Assembly (NCBI GenBank): GCA_963755195.1
Contig: CAVWIZ010000002.1
Span: forward strand, 1,178,001 to 1,242,000
Reading direction: 5' to 3'
Source: CAVQJU01 sp963755195
GTDB lineage: Bacteria > Acidobacteriota > Vicinamibacteria > Vicinamibacterales > CAVVIG01
DNA length: 64,000 bases
Shown: positions 43,980 through 53,155 of the stretch, piece after piece
Position numbering within the stretch: the first letter of the stretch is position 1
How the letters are laid out: each line of letters begins with the position of its first letter
The notes under the pieces: generated by a model
Seen by the model: only the letters and a program-made list of their open reading frames with translations
What the model was told of the DNA's origin: nothing
Database searches by the model: none
Translations under genes and position numbers: made by a program

Positions 43980-44177
43980 CTACCGCCGGCGCCCCCGAGA
44001 CACCTGGACCGGCTCCGGATTTTTCGTTGCCTGCGATCCCTTCCGCTTCTGAACCGCACGGCGCAGCACGTACTCGATCTGTCCGTTGACGCTGCGCAGA
44101 TCGTCTTGTGCCCAGGCTTCGAGCTCGGCCCACAGATCCGCGTCGATGCGAAGAAGAAAGGGCTTTCGTTCGGCCAT
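43980..44177 (-). CDS. Small ribbon-helix-helix (Arc-like) DNA-binding protein
   Basis: 65 residues. PFLLRIDADLWAELEAWAQD followed by SVNGQIEYVLRRAVQKRKG is the beta-strand/helix/helix pattern of the Arc/MetJ fold. The tail is basic (VQVSRGRRR). It lies 11 bp after the SPFH-protein gene on the same strand, a pairing seen in several phyla, in which the small protein may regulate the operon. Not a clear toxin-antitoxin member: no toxin gene is adjacent. Confidence 0.8.
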   Translation of the reverse strand: MAERKPFLLRIDADLWAELEAWAQDDLRSVNGQIEYVLRRAVQKRKGSQATKNPEPVQVSRGRRR

Positions 44178-44188
44178 TTCCCGGTCCC

Positions 44189-45178
44189 TCAGTTATAGAG
44201 GGTGCCGGTATTCACCACCGGATGAACCTCGGACTCGCCGCACAGCACCACCATCAGGTTGCTGACCATGGCGGCGCGGCGCTCGTCGTCCAACTCGACC
44301 ACTTTCTTGTCGGCCAGCTCGGTGAGCGCCATGTGCACCATGCTGACGGCGCCGTGCACGATTTTCTGCCGCGCGGCGATGACCGCTTCGGCCTGCTGGC
44401 GGCGAAGCATGGCCTGGGCGATTTCGGGTGAATAGGCAAGGTGCGTCAAGCGCGCCTCGTCAACCGTGAGGCCGGCCTTGGCGAGGCGCTCCTGCAGCTC
44501 GGCGCGCAGCGCCCGCGAGACGTCCTCCACGTGACCCCGCAGCGTGGCTTCGCCCTCTTCCCCGTCGTCGTAGAAGTACAGGCTGGCGAGATGGCGCAAG
44601 GAGGACTCGCTCTGCGTCCGCATGTAGGTTTCGTAGTCGTCCACGTCGAACATGGCCTGGGCGGTGTCCTCGACGCGCCAGACCACCACGGCGGCGATTT
44701 CAATGGGATTGCCGCGCTTGTCGTTGACCTTCAACGTGTCGCCGTTGTGGGTCCGGGCGCGCAGCGAGATCTTGTTGCGGCCCATCGTCCGCTGTCGCGA
44801 TCCGGCGGGCTCGGGCTTGGAGGCACCCTTGCCTTGCATCCCGGCCGCGGCGGCGCCAACCGACCCCCCCGAGGTGTAGAACGGATTGCCCCAGTGAAAG
44901 CCGCTGGCGCGCACCGTGCCCCGGTAGTCGCCAAACAGCACGAGCACGCGCGCCTGATTGGGCTGCAAGGTGAAGAACCCCGTCAGCAGGACGATGATGA
45001 CGGGCAACGCCGGGAGACACACCGCCAGCATCCAAGGCGGTGTGGCCCCTCCTGGCCCGAAAGCCACGATGCCGGCGATGTCGGCCAGCAGCAGGCCAAA
45101 CAGCACGATCGCCATCACCCACCCGTTTTGCACCGCCACGGAACGCTCGCGATTGGCCGCCCCCGGATTCATGCTCAT
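44189..45178 (-). CDS. SPFH/Band 7 domain membrane protein
   Basis: A 329-residue protein with two N-terminal membrane helices (MAIVLFGLLLADIAGIVAF; MLAVCLPALPVIIVLLTGFF) and a stomatin/prohibitin-like SPFH domain: VLVLFGDYRGTVRASGFHWG, IEIAAVVVWRVEDTAQAMFD, and the coiled-coil EIAQAMLRRQQAEAVIAARQ. SPFH proteins form membrane microdomain scaffolds. A GGAAGG lies 4 bases before ATG 45178. Downstream is the ribbon-helix-helix gene. Confidence 0.87.
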   Translation of the reverse strand: MSMNPGAANRERSVAVQNGWVMAIVLFGLLLADIAGIVAFGPGGATPPWMLAVCLPALPVIIVLLTGFFTLQPNQARVLVLFGDYRGTVRASGFHWGNPFYTSGGSVGAAAAGMQGKGASKPEPAGSRQRTMGRNKISLRARTHNGDTLKVNDKRGNPIEIAAVVVWRVEDTAQAMFDVDDYETYMRTQSESSLRHLASLYFYDDGEEGEATLRGHVEDVSRALRAELQERLAKAGLTVDEARLTHLAYSPEIAQAMLRRQQAEAVIAARQKIVHGAVSMVHMALTELADKKVVELDDERRAAMVSNLMVVLCGESEVHPVVNTGTLYN

Positions 45179-45210
45179 GTGCCCTTCCTCCCGGTCAAAA
45201 GCTCAGTTGG

Positions 45211-45234
45211 TATCTGATTGATATCATACTGATA
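45211..45234. promoter_or_regulatory. GATA-type inverted/direct repeat upstream of the SPFH operon
   Basis: TATC-N5-GATA-N7-GATA lies in the 220-bp divergent gap, about 33 bases before the SPFH start; a TATGAT on the minus strand overlaps it. Small spaced repeats of this kind suit a ribbon-helix-helix protein. No other feature was seen in this gap. Confidence 0.25.
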
Positions 45235-45398
45235 GTGCGTTTGGAAAGTTCCGGCCGCGTGCGCGACCCCGGCGGCCGGCGAATCGCGCCCTCACTTCCC
45301 GAAAGCGGTGAATCGCGAAGCGCGTTGACCGTGATCGCGGTGTCCAGTAAGGTATCCCTTACCGCCCGGATTGGACGTCATTGGACGGGGAGGTGTGT

Positions 45399-46787
45399 AT
45401 GCTGCGGTCTGGCTTCGCGGGGCTCCTGGTCTTGGTGGTCGGAGCGGCTGCCGTCGGGACCTTTGCCGCCGACACACCCGTGACCTTCACGAAGGACGTC
45501 CTGCCCATCCTTCAGAAGAATTGTCAGTCGTGCCATCGGCCCGGACAGATCGCGCCGATGTCGCTCCTCACGTATCAGGAGACGCGTCCGTGGGCGCGGT
45601 CCATCAAGGGCAAGGTGGAAAGCCGCCAGATGCCGCCGTGGTTCGCCGACCCGCGGCACGGCCGCTTTGCCAACGATCGCTCGCTCGCGCAGAACGACAT
45701 CGACACAATTGCGAAGTGGGTGGACGGCGGAACACCGCTCGGCGACGAGAAAGACGCCCCGCGCCCCATCGACTGGCCGGCCGATGGATGGCAGATCAAG
45801 CCGGACGTCGTGGTGCGGGGACCGGAGTTCAGAGTACCCGCGCACGCGCCGCGGGACGTCGTGGAGTGGACGACGTTCGTCTTTCCGAGTGGGTTTACGA
45901 AGGACACCTGGATCACGTCGCTCGAAATCAAGCCGAGCGTGCTCTCGGTCACCCACCACATCTGCTTCACCTTTCAGCCGCACCGGCCCAACGTGAAGTA
46001 CTACGAGGCCAGCTGGAGCGAGTCGCCGCGAGACGACGAGGGAGCGGCCATCAAGACCGATGCGCCGCCGGCGACGCAGCCGGGGGGACCGCCGCGAACA
46101 CCGCCTCCCGCGCCGCCAGGTTCGGACGGCGCCGGTGGTTTCAATTGTTACGTGCCCGGCCGGTCGGCGGACGACTACCGTCCGTTCAAAGCGGGCAAGC
46201 TGATTCCGGCCAACAGCGATATCTCCTTCCAGGTTCACTACACGCCGATCGGGAAGGAAATCGTCGACCGGCCGCTCATCGGCTTTACGGTGGCTGAATC
46301 CGCTCCGGAAAAGCGCTGGATGTCTTACGGCATCGTCGGCGGCGGACCGACATTTGCCATCCCGCCTAACGACTCGAACTACAAGAGCCCACCGTTCGAT
46401 CTGGAATTCACGGCCGACGTGGATCTCGTCGAGATGATGCCCCACATGCACGTGCGCGGGAAGGACATGACGTATCACCTGGTCTACCCTGACGGCCGCG
46501 ACGAAGTGGTGCTGAACGTGCCGAAGTACGACTTCAACTGGCAAATCCTCTATCAGCCGGCGAAGCCGATTCGCGTGCCGAAAGGCACGAGGATGTACGT
46601 GGACGCCCACTACGACAACTCGACGGCGAACAAATCCAATCCGAATCCGAACCGCACGGTGTACCTGGGCCGGATGACGTGGGAAGAAATGATGGCGCCG
46701 TTTTTCGGTGTCCTGGTCGACGCGCAGACCGATCCCCGCAAGGTGCTGAAGCTTGGACGGTTCGCCGTCCAGGGAGGCGGCGCCTAG
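45399..46787 (+). CDS. Secreted c-type haem protein with copper monooxygenase-like domain
   Basis: A 462-residue exported protein: signal peptide (GLLVLVVGAAAVGTFAADT), one haem site NCQSCHRPGQIAPMSLLTY, then a PHM/DBH-like beta-sandwich with copper-ligand candidates in SVTHHICF, MMPHMHVRGKD (the HxH pair) and VDAHYDNS, plus a late Met in LGRMTWEEMM. Such fusions are common in Acidobacteria; electron transfer from haem to copper is plausible, the substrate unknown. A GGAGG sits six bases before ATG 45399. The stop is one base before the next gene. Confidence 0.82.
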   Translation: MLRSGFAGLLVLVVGAAAVGTFAADTPVTFTKDVLPILQKNCQSCHRPGQIAPMSLLTYQETRPWARSIKGKVESRQMPPWFADPRHGRFANDRSLAQNDIDTIAKWVDGGTPLGDEKDAPRPIDWPADGWQIKPDVVVRGPEFRVPAHAPRDVVEWTTFVFPSGFTKDTWITSLEIKPSVLSVTHHICFTFQPHRPNVKYYEASWSESPRDDEGAAIKTDAPPATQPGGPPRTPPPAPPGSDGAGGFNCYVPGRSADDYRPFKAGKLIPANSDISFQVHYTPIGKEIVDRPLIGFTVAESAPEKRWMSYGIVGGGPTFAIPPNDSNYKSPPFDLEFTADVDLVEMMPHMHVRGKDMTYHLVYPDGRDEVVLNVPKYDFNWQILYQPAKPIRVPKGTRMYVDAHYDNSTANKSNPNPNRTVYLGRMTWEEMMAPFFGVLVDAQTDPRKVLKLGRFAVQGGGA

Positions 46788-46788
46788 A

Positions 46789-47283
46789 ATGTCGGCGCGG
46801 CCCTGGTTCGGCAGTGTGCTGGCGATTGTGGCGGCGCTCGGCGTCAGCGCGGCGGCGCAGGGCGGCGGAAAACCGGCCAAGGGCAACCCGACGCCTGGCA
46901 CGCCGCAGCCCGAGCCTCCGAATCTGGCCGACCGAATCACGTTGACCGGCTGTGTTCACATGGCGCCCGCCGGGAACGCGGCCTCCGCGTCGTCAACAGT
47001 CGATCCCAACGAACCGAGCGACGCGCGATTCATCCTCGCCAACGCCGAGCGCCAGAAGACCGTCCCAACTGGAACCGGCGGCTCGGATCTGACCACGGCC
47101 GCCTCGAGCCGGACCTATCGGCTCGAAGCGATCGAAAGCCACCTCTCCGGGTTTGTCGGGGCGAAGGTGGAGATCTCGGGGGAGGTCAAAGCGCGCGCCG
47201 CGAGCTCCCGCAGTGAGACCGGCGCCAACGCCCCGACGTTGCTCGTCGAGTTCGTCCAGAAGATCGCGGCGTCCTGCCCGTAG
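46789..47283 (+). CDS. Secreted hypothetical protein
   Basis: 164 residues, with a signal peptide (GSVLAIVAALGVSAAAQ) and a Pro/Gly-rich segment before a domain beginning ADRITLTGCVHMAP. The ITLTGCV...YRL...VEISGEV pattern resembles the small 'TGCV' beta-barrel proteins widespread in Acidobacteria, which have no assigned function. A GGGAGG lies upstream of ATG 46789, and it is probably translated from the same mRNA as the haem/copper protein. Confidence 0.72.
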   Translation: MSARPWFGSVLAIVAALGVSAAAQGGGKPAKGNPTPGTPQPEPPNLADRITLTGCVHMAPAGNAASASSTVDPNEPSDARFILANAERQKTVPTGTGGSDLTTAASSRTYRLEAIESHLSGFVGAKVEISGEVKARAASSRSETGANAPTLLVEFVQKIAASCP

Positions 47284-47312
47284 CCCGCCGCTCTCCTCCG
47301 CTCGAGACCAGA

Positions 47313-48329
47313 CTATTTGGCGCGGCCCGCCGCGGCCTGGGCGGCCTTTTCTGTCGCGCGCGACGCCGACAGCATGTTCCGCATGCCGTAATTCCCCTCG
47401 TGACACGCGTACTCGAATAGTCCCTGAGGCTGCGTCCGCATGTCGAGCGCGGCGGTCCAGGGCTTGGTCCAGGTGGCCGGGTCGTCGATCGTCACCTCGT
47501 AACGCATCGTGGTCGCGTTCACCCTGGTGAAGCGCTCGATCAAATGGAGCGTCTCGCCTGATCCCCGATAGTTGTTCTTGGGCGAGAAATTGGTGACGTC
47601 CACGACGAGGGTATTTCCCTCCCACCGGCCGCGCGAGTCGCCGAAGTACTGGCGGATGGATGGCGCGATGTGCGGCGTCTGGCCGATCGGAATGATTCGC
47701 GTGTCGTGGATCATTTCGTACGTGATGGCGACGTAACCCGGTCCCTGCACGAGTCGTGTGTTGGCGTTATACACCGTCGGAAATGTCACGCCCGGCATCG
47801 TCCGCGTGATACAGCGGTCCCACATACTGAGCTCTTCGGGCCCGTTGTACACCCCGGCCGAAAAACTGCCGAGCGCCAGCACGGGCCGCACACCGGGCTG
47901 CATCGGTGGAACTCTTCCATCGGGCGGGTCGATGACGATTGACGTGCGCCTCGACGGCGTCCCGCGCTCCAGCCAGTGCGGCGGCGGCGAGGTCGCCGAT
48001 CCGACCTGGCCAGCGTTCGAGATATCGGCGGTCTCGACGTTGAACTCGGCGTTGTCGGTTTGCAGCAGCCGGTCGGCTTGACTCTTCCGCTGGACGAATT
48101 CTTCGTCGGTCAGCAGTTGCCGATTGCCGTACTGGGTCGATCGCTCGAACGGGATGCCCAACTCCCCCTCGCTCGTCCAGGTGCCTTGCAGGTCGGGATC
48201 GCCCCATGGTGTGCGCGGCCCCGTCACGCCTGTCCGCGCCTCGGGTTTTTGAGCCTCCACCGGCCCCACTCCGTAGGCAACGGTCATGACGGCCAGCACG
48301 CCAATCGTCGCGAGAATCCCGTTCCTCAT
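47313..48329 (-). CDS. Secreted hypothetical protein (Acidobacteria 'WGDPDLQGTW' type)
   Basis: 338 residues with a signal peptide (ILATIGVLAVMTVAYGVGPVEA). The mature start TPWGDPDLQGTWTSEGE and blocks such as IVIDPPDGRVPP, RCITRTMPG, DSRGRWEGNTLVVDVTNF and LFEYACHEGNYGMRN define a family very abundant in Acidobacteria and some Proteobacteria, function unknown. A GGAGGAG sits four bases before ATG 48329, deciding the start over an 84-base upstream extension. Nothing notable was seen in the 190-bp divergent gap that follows. Confidence 0.8.
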   Translation of the reverse strand: MRNGILATIGVLAVMTVAYGVGPVEAQKPEARTGVTGPRTPWGDPDLQGTWTSEGELGIPFERSTQYGNRQLLTDEEFVQRKSQADRLLQTDNAEFNVETADISNAGQVGSATSPPPHWLERGTPSRRTSIVIDPPDGRVPPMQPGVRPVLALGSFSAGVYNGPEELSMWDRCITRTMPGVTFPTVYNANTRLVQGPGYVAITYEMIHDTRIIPIGQTPHIAPSIRQYFGDSRGRWEGNTLVVDVTNFSPKNNYRGSGETLHLIERFTRVNATTMRYEVTIDDPATWTKPWTAALDMRTQPQGLFEYACHEGNYGMRNMLSASRATEKAAQAAAGRAK

Positions 48330-48519
48330 GCGCTCCTCCTGTGATCGTATCGACGCCGTGGGCGCGCGGCCCCCGCCGTCCAGCGGCAACCTACCGGTCG
48401 GTCGGTGGGTCACCCAAGTCTACGCTCGTCCCCCTACGGTCGGCAACCGTCCCCGCTGTTCGCATCGGCGGCTTTGACGACCGGGAAATGCGCCCCGGAA
48501 ACCCGTTTAAGATAAGCGC

Positions 48520-50341
48520 ATGATGACGCGTATACCCCTCGCCTGTTCGGGCGTGTTGCTGAGCCTCACCGTTGCCTGCTCTCCCGCGCTCGCGCCCGCG
48601 TCGGTCCCGCCGACCCCCGCCGAGGCCACGACCTTTCTCAACAACGCCAACCAGACGCTGCTCAAGTTCGGCGTCCTTGGCAACCAGGGCGGCTGGGTCG
48701 CGCAGAACTTCATCACCGAAGACACCGAGGCGCTGAACGCCCGGATCAGCCAGGAATCGATCGAGGCGACCGTCAAGTTCGCCAAGGAGGCGACCAAGTA
48801 CGACGCGCTCACGCTGCCGGAGAGCGAGCGGCGCCAGATGAACGTGCTGAAGACGTCGCTCGTGATGGTCACGCCGGCGGACCAGAAAGAAGCCGAAGAG
48901 CTGACGACGATCATGGCGCGGCTCCAGGCGGCGTACGGCAAGGGCAAGTGGTGCACGGACGCGGCGAAGGCGGACACGTGCCTCAATATCGACGAGATCA
49001 CGAACATCATGGCCACCTCGCGCGACGAGAAGCGGCTGCGCGAAGTCTGGGAAGGCTGGCACACGATCTCGCCGGTGATGAAGAAGGACTACACGCGGTT
49101 CGTCGAGCTGTCGAACAAGGGGGCGAAGGAACTGGGGTTCGCCGACACCGGCGCCATGTGGCGCATGAAATACGACATGCCGCCGGAGGCGTTCTCGAAG
49201 GAACTGGACCGCCTGTGGACACAGGTGCAGCCGTTGTACCGGAAGCTGCACGCCTACGTGCGGATGAAGCTGAGAGAGAAGTACGGCGACGTTGTGCCGG
49301 AAACGGGGCCGATCCCCGCGCACCTGCTGGGCAACATCTGGGCGCAGGAATGGGGGAACGTCTATCCGCTCGTGGCGCCAAAGAACATCGAGGTCGGCTA
49401 CTCGCTCGACGACATCCTGAAGAAGCGCAAGATGAGCGCGCTCGACATGGTGCGCGCCGGCGAGCGCTTCTACACGTCGCTCGGCTTCGACCCGCTGCCC
49501 GGGACGTTCTGGGAACCGATCGCTCTTCGCGCGGCCAAAGGATCGCGAGGTCGTCTGTCACGCGAGCGCCTGGGACGTCGACCTCGAGACCGACGTGCGC
49601 ATCAAGATGTGCATCGAGCCCACCGCGGAGGCCTTCACGACGATTCACCACGAGCTGGGCCACAGCTTCTATCAACGCGCGTACATGAAGCAGCCGGTCA
49701 TCCTGCGTGACAGCGCCAACGACGGCTTTCACGAGGCCATCGGCGATACCGTGGCGCTGTCGGTCACGCCCGAGTACCTGGTGAAGATTGGTCTCCTCGA
49801 CAAGGCGCCGGACGCGTCGCACGACACCGGACTGCTGCTGCGCATGGCCCTCGACCGCTTCGCGTTTCTCCCGTTCGGGTTGATCATCGACGAGTGGCGC
49901 TGGAAGGTCTTCTCCGGCGAGGTGACGCCGGCCAATTACAACAAGACATGGTGGGACTTGCGGCTCACGTATCAGGGAGTCGCGCCGTCGTCCACGCGCG
50001 GCGAGGACTTGTTCGATCCGGGCGCGAAATACCACGTGCCGGACAACACCCCGTACATGCGCTATTTCCTCGCACGCATCCTGCAGTTCCAGTTTCACCG
50101 CGCGCTCTCGAAGACCGCGGGTTGCACGACGCCGCTGCACCGCTGCTCCATTTTCGAGAGCAAGAACGCCGGACAGCGGTTGATTGCCATGCTTTCCATG
50201 GGCATGTCGAAGCCGTGGCCGGACGCGCTCGAGGCGCTGACGGGCTCGCGACAGATGGATGCGACCGCCATCCTCGACTACTTCGCGCCCCTGTCGGCAT
50301 GGCTCGATCAACAGCTCGCGGGAAAACCTGTCGGCTGGTAA
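48520..50341 (+). CDS. Peptidase family M2 (ACE-like) lipoprotein, frame-shifted
   Basis: Angiotensin-converting-enzyme-like peptidyl-dipeptidase of ~606 aa. A lipoprotein signal (LLSLTVAC) starts the protein. The first frame has KYDMPPEAFSKELDRLWTQV and PIPAHLLGNIWAQEWGNVYP; after LPGTFWE one extra C (49516-49517) shifts the frame, and the rest follows with RSLFARPKDREVVCHASAWD, the zinc site TIHHELGHSFYQRAY and the third ligand NDGFHEAIGD. The 1822-base span equals 607 codons plus one base. All catalytic residues survive, so an error or very recent mutation is likely. It ends 11 bp before the G2 array. Confidence 0.8.
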
Positions 50342-50351
50342 CTTCGCGCAG

Positions 50352-50686
50352 CAGCACCCTGGAGTCGTGGCCGCCAGCACCTTGGAAACCGTGACCGCGA
50401 AGCACGTTGGAAACCGTGGCCGCCAGCACCTTGGAGACCGTGGCCACCCAGCACCTTGGGACCGTGGCCGCCAGCACCTTGGAGACCGTGGCCGCCCAGC
50501 ACCTTGGGACCGTGGCCGCCAGCACCTTGGAGACCGTGGCCGCCAGCACCTTGGAGACCGTGGCCGCCCAGCACCTTGGGACCGTGGCCACCCAGCACCC
50601 TGGAGACCGTGGCCGCCAGCACCTTGGGACCGTGGCCGCCCAGCACCTTGGAGACCGTGGCCGCCCAGCACCCTGGAACCGTGGCC
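50352..50686. repeat. Tandem repeat array G2 (about 14 units of 21-26 bp)
   Basis: Fills the 349-bp convergent gap between the M2 and S9 peptidase genes. The commonest units are CAGCACCTTGGAGACCGTGG plus CCGC(C) and a shorter form with CTTGGGACC. Units are contiguous with no unique spacers, and long and short forms partly alternate. It is the reverse complement of the G1 unit at 18943. In both places the sense unit (CAGCACC...) follows the 3' end of a gene read in the same direction. Confidence 0.92.
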
Positions 50687-50690
50687 TTTC

Positions 50691-52870
50691 TTATCGATCG
50701 AGCATGCCGAGCTGCCACATCAGGAAGATGCGCTGATCGGCGACGTCGCGGATCCGCAGGTTGAGCGGCTTGCCCTGACCGTGGCCGGCCTCCCGATCGA
50801 CCCAGAGCAGCACCGGCTGTTCGGCCGGATCCGACGCCGTGGCGGCCTGCAGCGACGCCGCCATCTTGCGCGCGTGCAAGGCGTGGACGCGCGAGTCGTG
50901 TTCGCCGGCCGTCAGCAGGACCGCCGGGTATGTCGTCCCCGGCTTCACGTGGTGATACGGCGAGTAGGCGTGAAGGAACGGAAACTGCTCGGCGTTCTCC
51001 GCCGAGCCGTACTCGGGCACCCAGTACCGCGCCATCAGGAAGTTCTGATACCGCAGCATGTCGAGCAGCGGCACGCCGACGATCGCCGCGCGGAACAGAT
51101 CCGGCCGCTGCGTGATGGCGGCGGCGGTCAGCAGCCCGCCGTTCGACGCGCCGCGTGATCGCCAGCCGCTGCGAGTTCGTGTAGCGGTTCGCGATCAGCC
51201 ACTCGGCCGCGGCGATGAAATCGTCGAAGACGTTCTGCTTCTTGCCGAGCATGCCGGCCTCGTGCCACGCGTCGCCGTACTCGCCGCCGCCGCGCAGGTT
51301 CGGCACGGCGTAGAGGCCGCCGGCCTCGATCCACTGAAACAGCGTGGCCGAAAACGCCGGCGTCTCGCTGATGTTGAAGCCGCCGTAGCCGGTGAGCATG
51401 GTCGGCGTGTCGCCCGTTTCGCGCAGGCCCTTCTTGTGGACCAGGAACATGCTGATCCTGGTGCCGTCCTTCGACGGGTACCAGACCTGCTCGACCTCCG
51501 CGATCGCCGGATCGACCGGCACGTCGGGCCGCTCCCAGAGCTCCGGCGCCGCCTGCGGCTTCGCCAGATCGACGCGAAAGATCGTCGTCGGATAGTTGAA
51601 GCTCGTGAACGTCAGATAGCGCCTCGGTGCGATCGATCTCCGCGGACACGCCCGCCGCGCCGATGCCCGGTTGGTTCACGACGCCCAGCGACTTCCCCGT
51701 GAGATCGAACACCTCGACCACGTTGGACGCGTTCTTCAGATACGTGACCGCGATGACGCCCTTGCCGAACGACACGGCATCGATGATCGCGTCGGGCCGC
51801 TCGGGCACGACGTCGCGCCAGCTGCGCCTGCTCCGGCTGCGCGGCGCTCGCGGCGACGATGCGTCCCCGTGGGCGCGCCCTTCGTCGTGTGGATGAACAG
51901 TGTGCCGTCGACGACGGTGCCGAGTCGCCTGGCCGTCGACGCCGACCGTCACGACCATCTTGTCGATCTTGCCGCTCTTGAGAAACCGATCGAAGTCGAC
52001 GAGCCACAGGTCGTTCGACTTCGTGTCGATCCAGTAGCCGAGCACGAGCCAGCGGCCGTCTCGCGACAAGCTGCCGAACGGGTCCCCACGTCGTCGCCAG
52101 CTCGGCATTCTCCTCCTTGGTGAACTGGCGGAACAGGAGCGCGTCTTTCGCGCGATCGGTTCCCATCCGGTGGAAGAGGACCTGCCCGCTGTACGGATCC
52201 TTGGGGTTCTTCAGGTTCTGATAGACGAAACCCGATCCGTCGGGCAGCCAGTCGGGCGCCTGGGTCTTGTCGGGAATCTCGAGATCGAGCAGGCTTGCCG
52301 CTGTCGACCTCGAGCAGGTGCAGCGTGGTGATCTCGTCGCCGGCGCGATAGGTGCCGTAGGCGAGGAGCCGGCCGTCCTGTGACGGCGAAAACCACTCGA
52401 CCGTCGTCAGGCCGGACTCGTCGAGGCGGGCCGGATCGACCAGGACTCTGGTTCTCGCCCTTGTATCCTTCGCGCCAGTAGACCACCGGCTGGTTCTGAT
52501 TGCCTTCACGTTTCGAGAAGAAATAGCGGTTGGCACGCACGATCGGACGCGTGACCGCACCGACTTCCATCAGCGGCCGCAGGCGCTGCTTCGAGCGCCT
52601 GGCGCTCGGGCAGGTTGTCCAGCACCGATCGCGTGTAGCTGTTTTGCGCAGTCGGTCCAGGCGGCGACCTCCGGCGTGACCTTCCCCTGATCGGCAGGAT
52701 TCGAGTTGTCGCCCTCGAGCCAGCGGTAGCGATCGGTGATCTCGACGCCGTGCAGCGTCTCCTCGGACGGGTTCAGCCTTGGTCGTCGGTGGTTTGGCAG
52801 TTGTGCGCGGCATGCTATTCGAGCACGAGACGAGCGGAAGACCGACGCACAGCCACAGGAACGGCTTCAT
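50691..52870 (-). pseudogene. Prolyl oligopeptidase family (S9) lipoprotein, many frameshifts
   Basis: Reads as one ~722-residue prolyl oligopeptidase if 11 single-base insertions are skipped: 2180 bases minus 11 divides by three. Start ATG 52870 gives a lipoprotein signal (LWLCVGLPLVSC). Pieces in order include SEETLHGVEITDRYRWLEGD, LRPLMEVGAVTRPIVRANRY, RVLVDPARLDESGLTTVEWF, FGSLSRDGRWLVLGYWIDTK, QVWYPSKDGTRISMFLVHKK, the nucleophile region GASNGGLL, and the His loop REAGHGQGK. All segments are well conserved between shifts, with no internal stops in the right frame, which argues against old decay. The sequence as given cannot make the enzyme. Confidence 0.75.
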
Positions 52871-52947
52871 GGTCAGACAGCTGATTGATCTTACCAAGAC
52901 TCGACTCCTCTCTCCACGACATCACGAAAAACGCGAATTCGAATCTG

Positions 52948-53151
52948 CCACAGAGTCACAGAGAACACAGAGGAAAGACACAGCAGCGGCGACTGTTGAC
53001 TGAGAGCGATTCCACGCGGCGCCGCGAAGCGGCGGCCTCAGGCTGCTCGGCCTGCCCCGCAGGCCGACCGCGTCGAATCGCCTCTGTGCCTCAGTGACTC
53101 CGTGGCCTTTGTCTTCTTCGTGCGTCTTCGTGACCTTCGTGACCTTCGTGG
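52948..53151. repeat. Phrase repeats E and D2 (CACAGAG- and CTTCGTG-type)
   Basis: Left arm E CCACAGAGTCACAGAGAACA at 52948, a GC-rich core with its own small palindromes, right arm E CCTCTGTGCCTCAGTGACTC at 53081-53108, then D-type units TCTTCGTGACCTTCGTGACC at 53114-53151 ending at the amidohydrolase stop. It occupies most of the 285-bp gap before the S9 gene; no gene seen here. Confidence 0.85.
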
Positions 53152-53155
53152 TACA

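Noticed and set aside
50352..50686. CRISPR-like array
   Set aside because: Units are contiguous, with no unique spacers, variable length, and no cas genes in view.
50371..50736. Open frames through the G2 array encoding STLETVAA-type repeat peptides
   Set aside because: Unit lengths of 21-26 bp shift the frame irregularly, the reading is open in several frames on both strands, and no ribosome-binding site precedes it.
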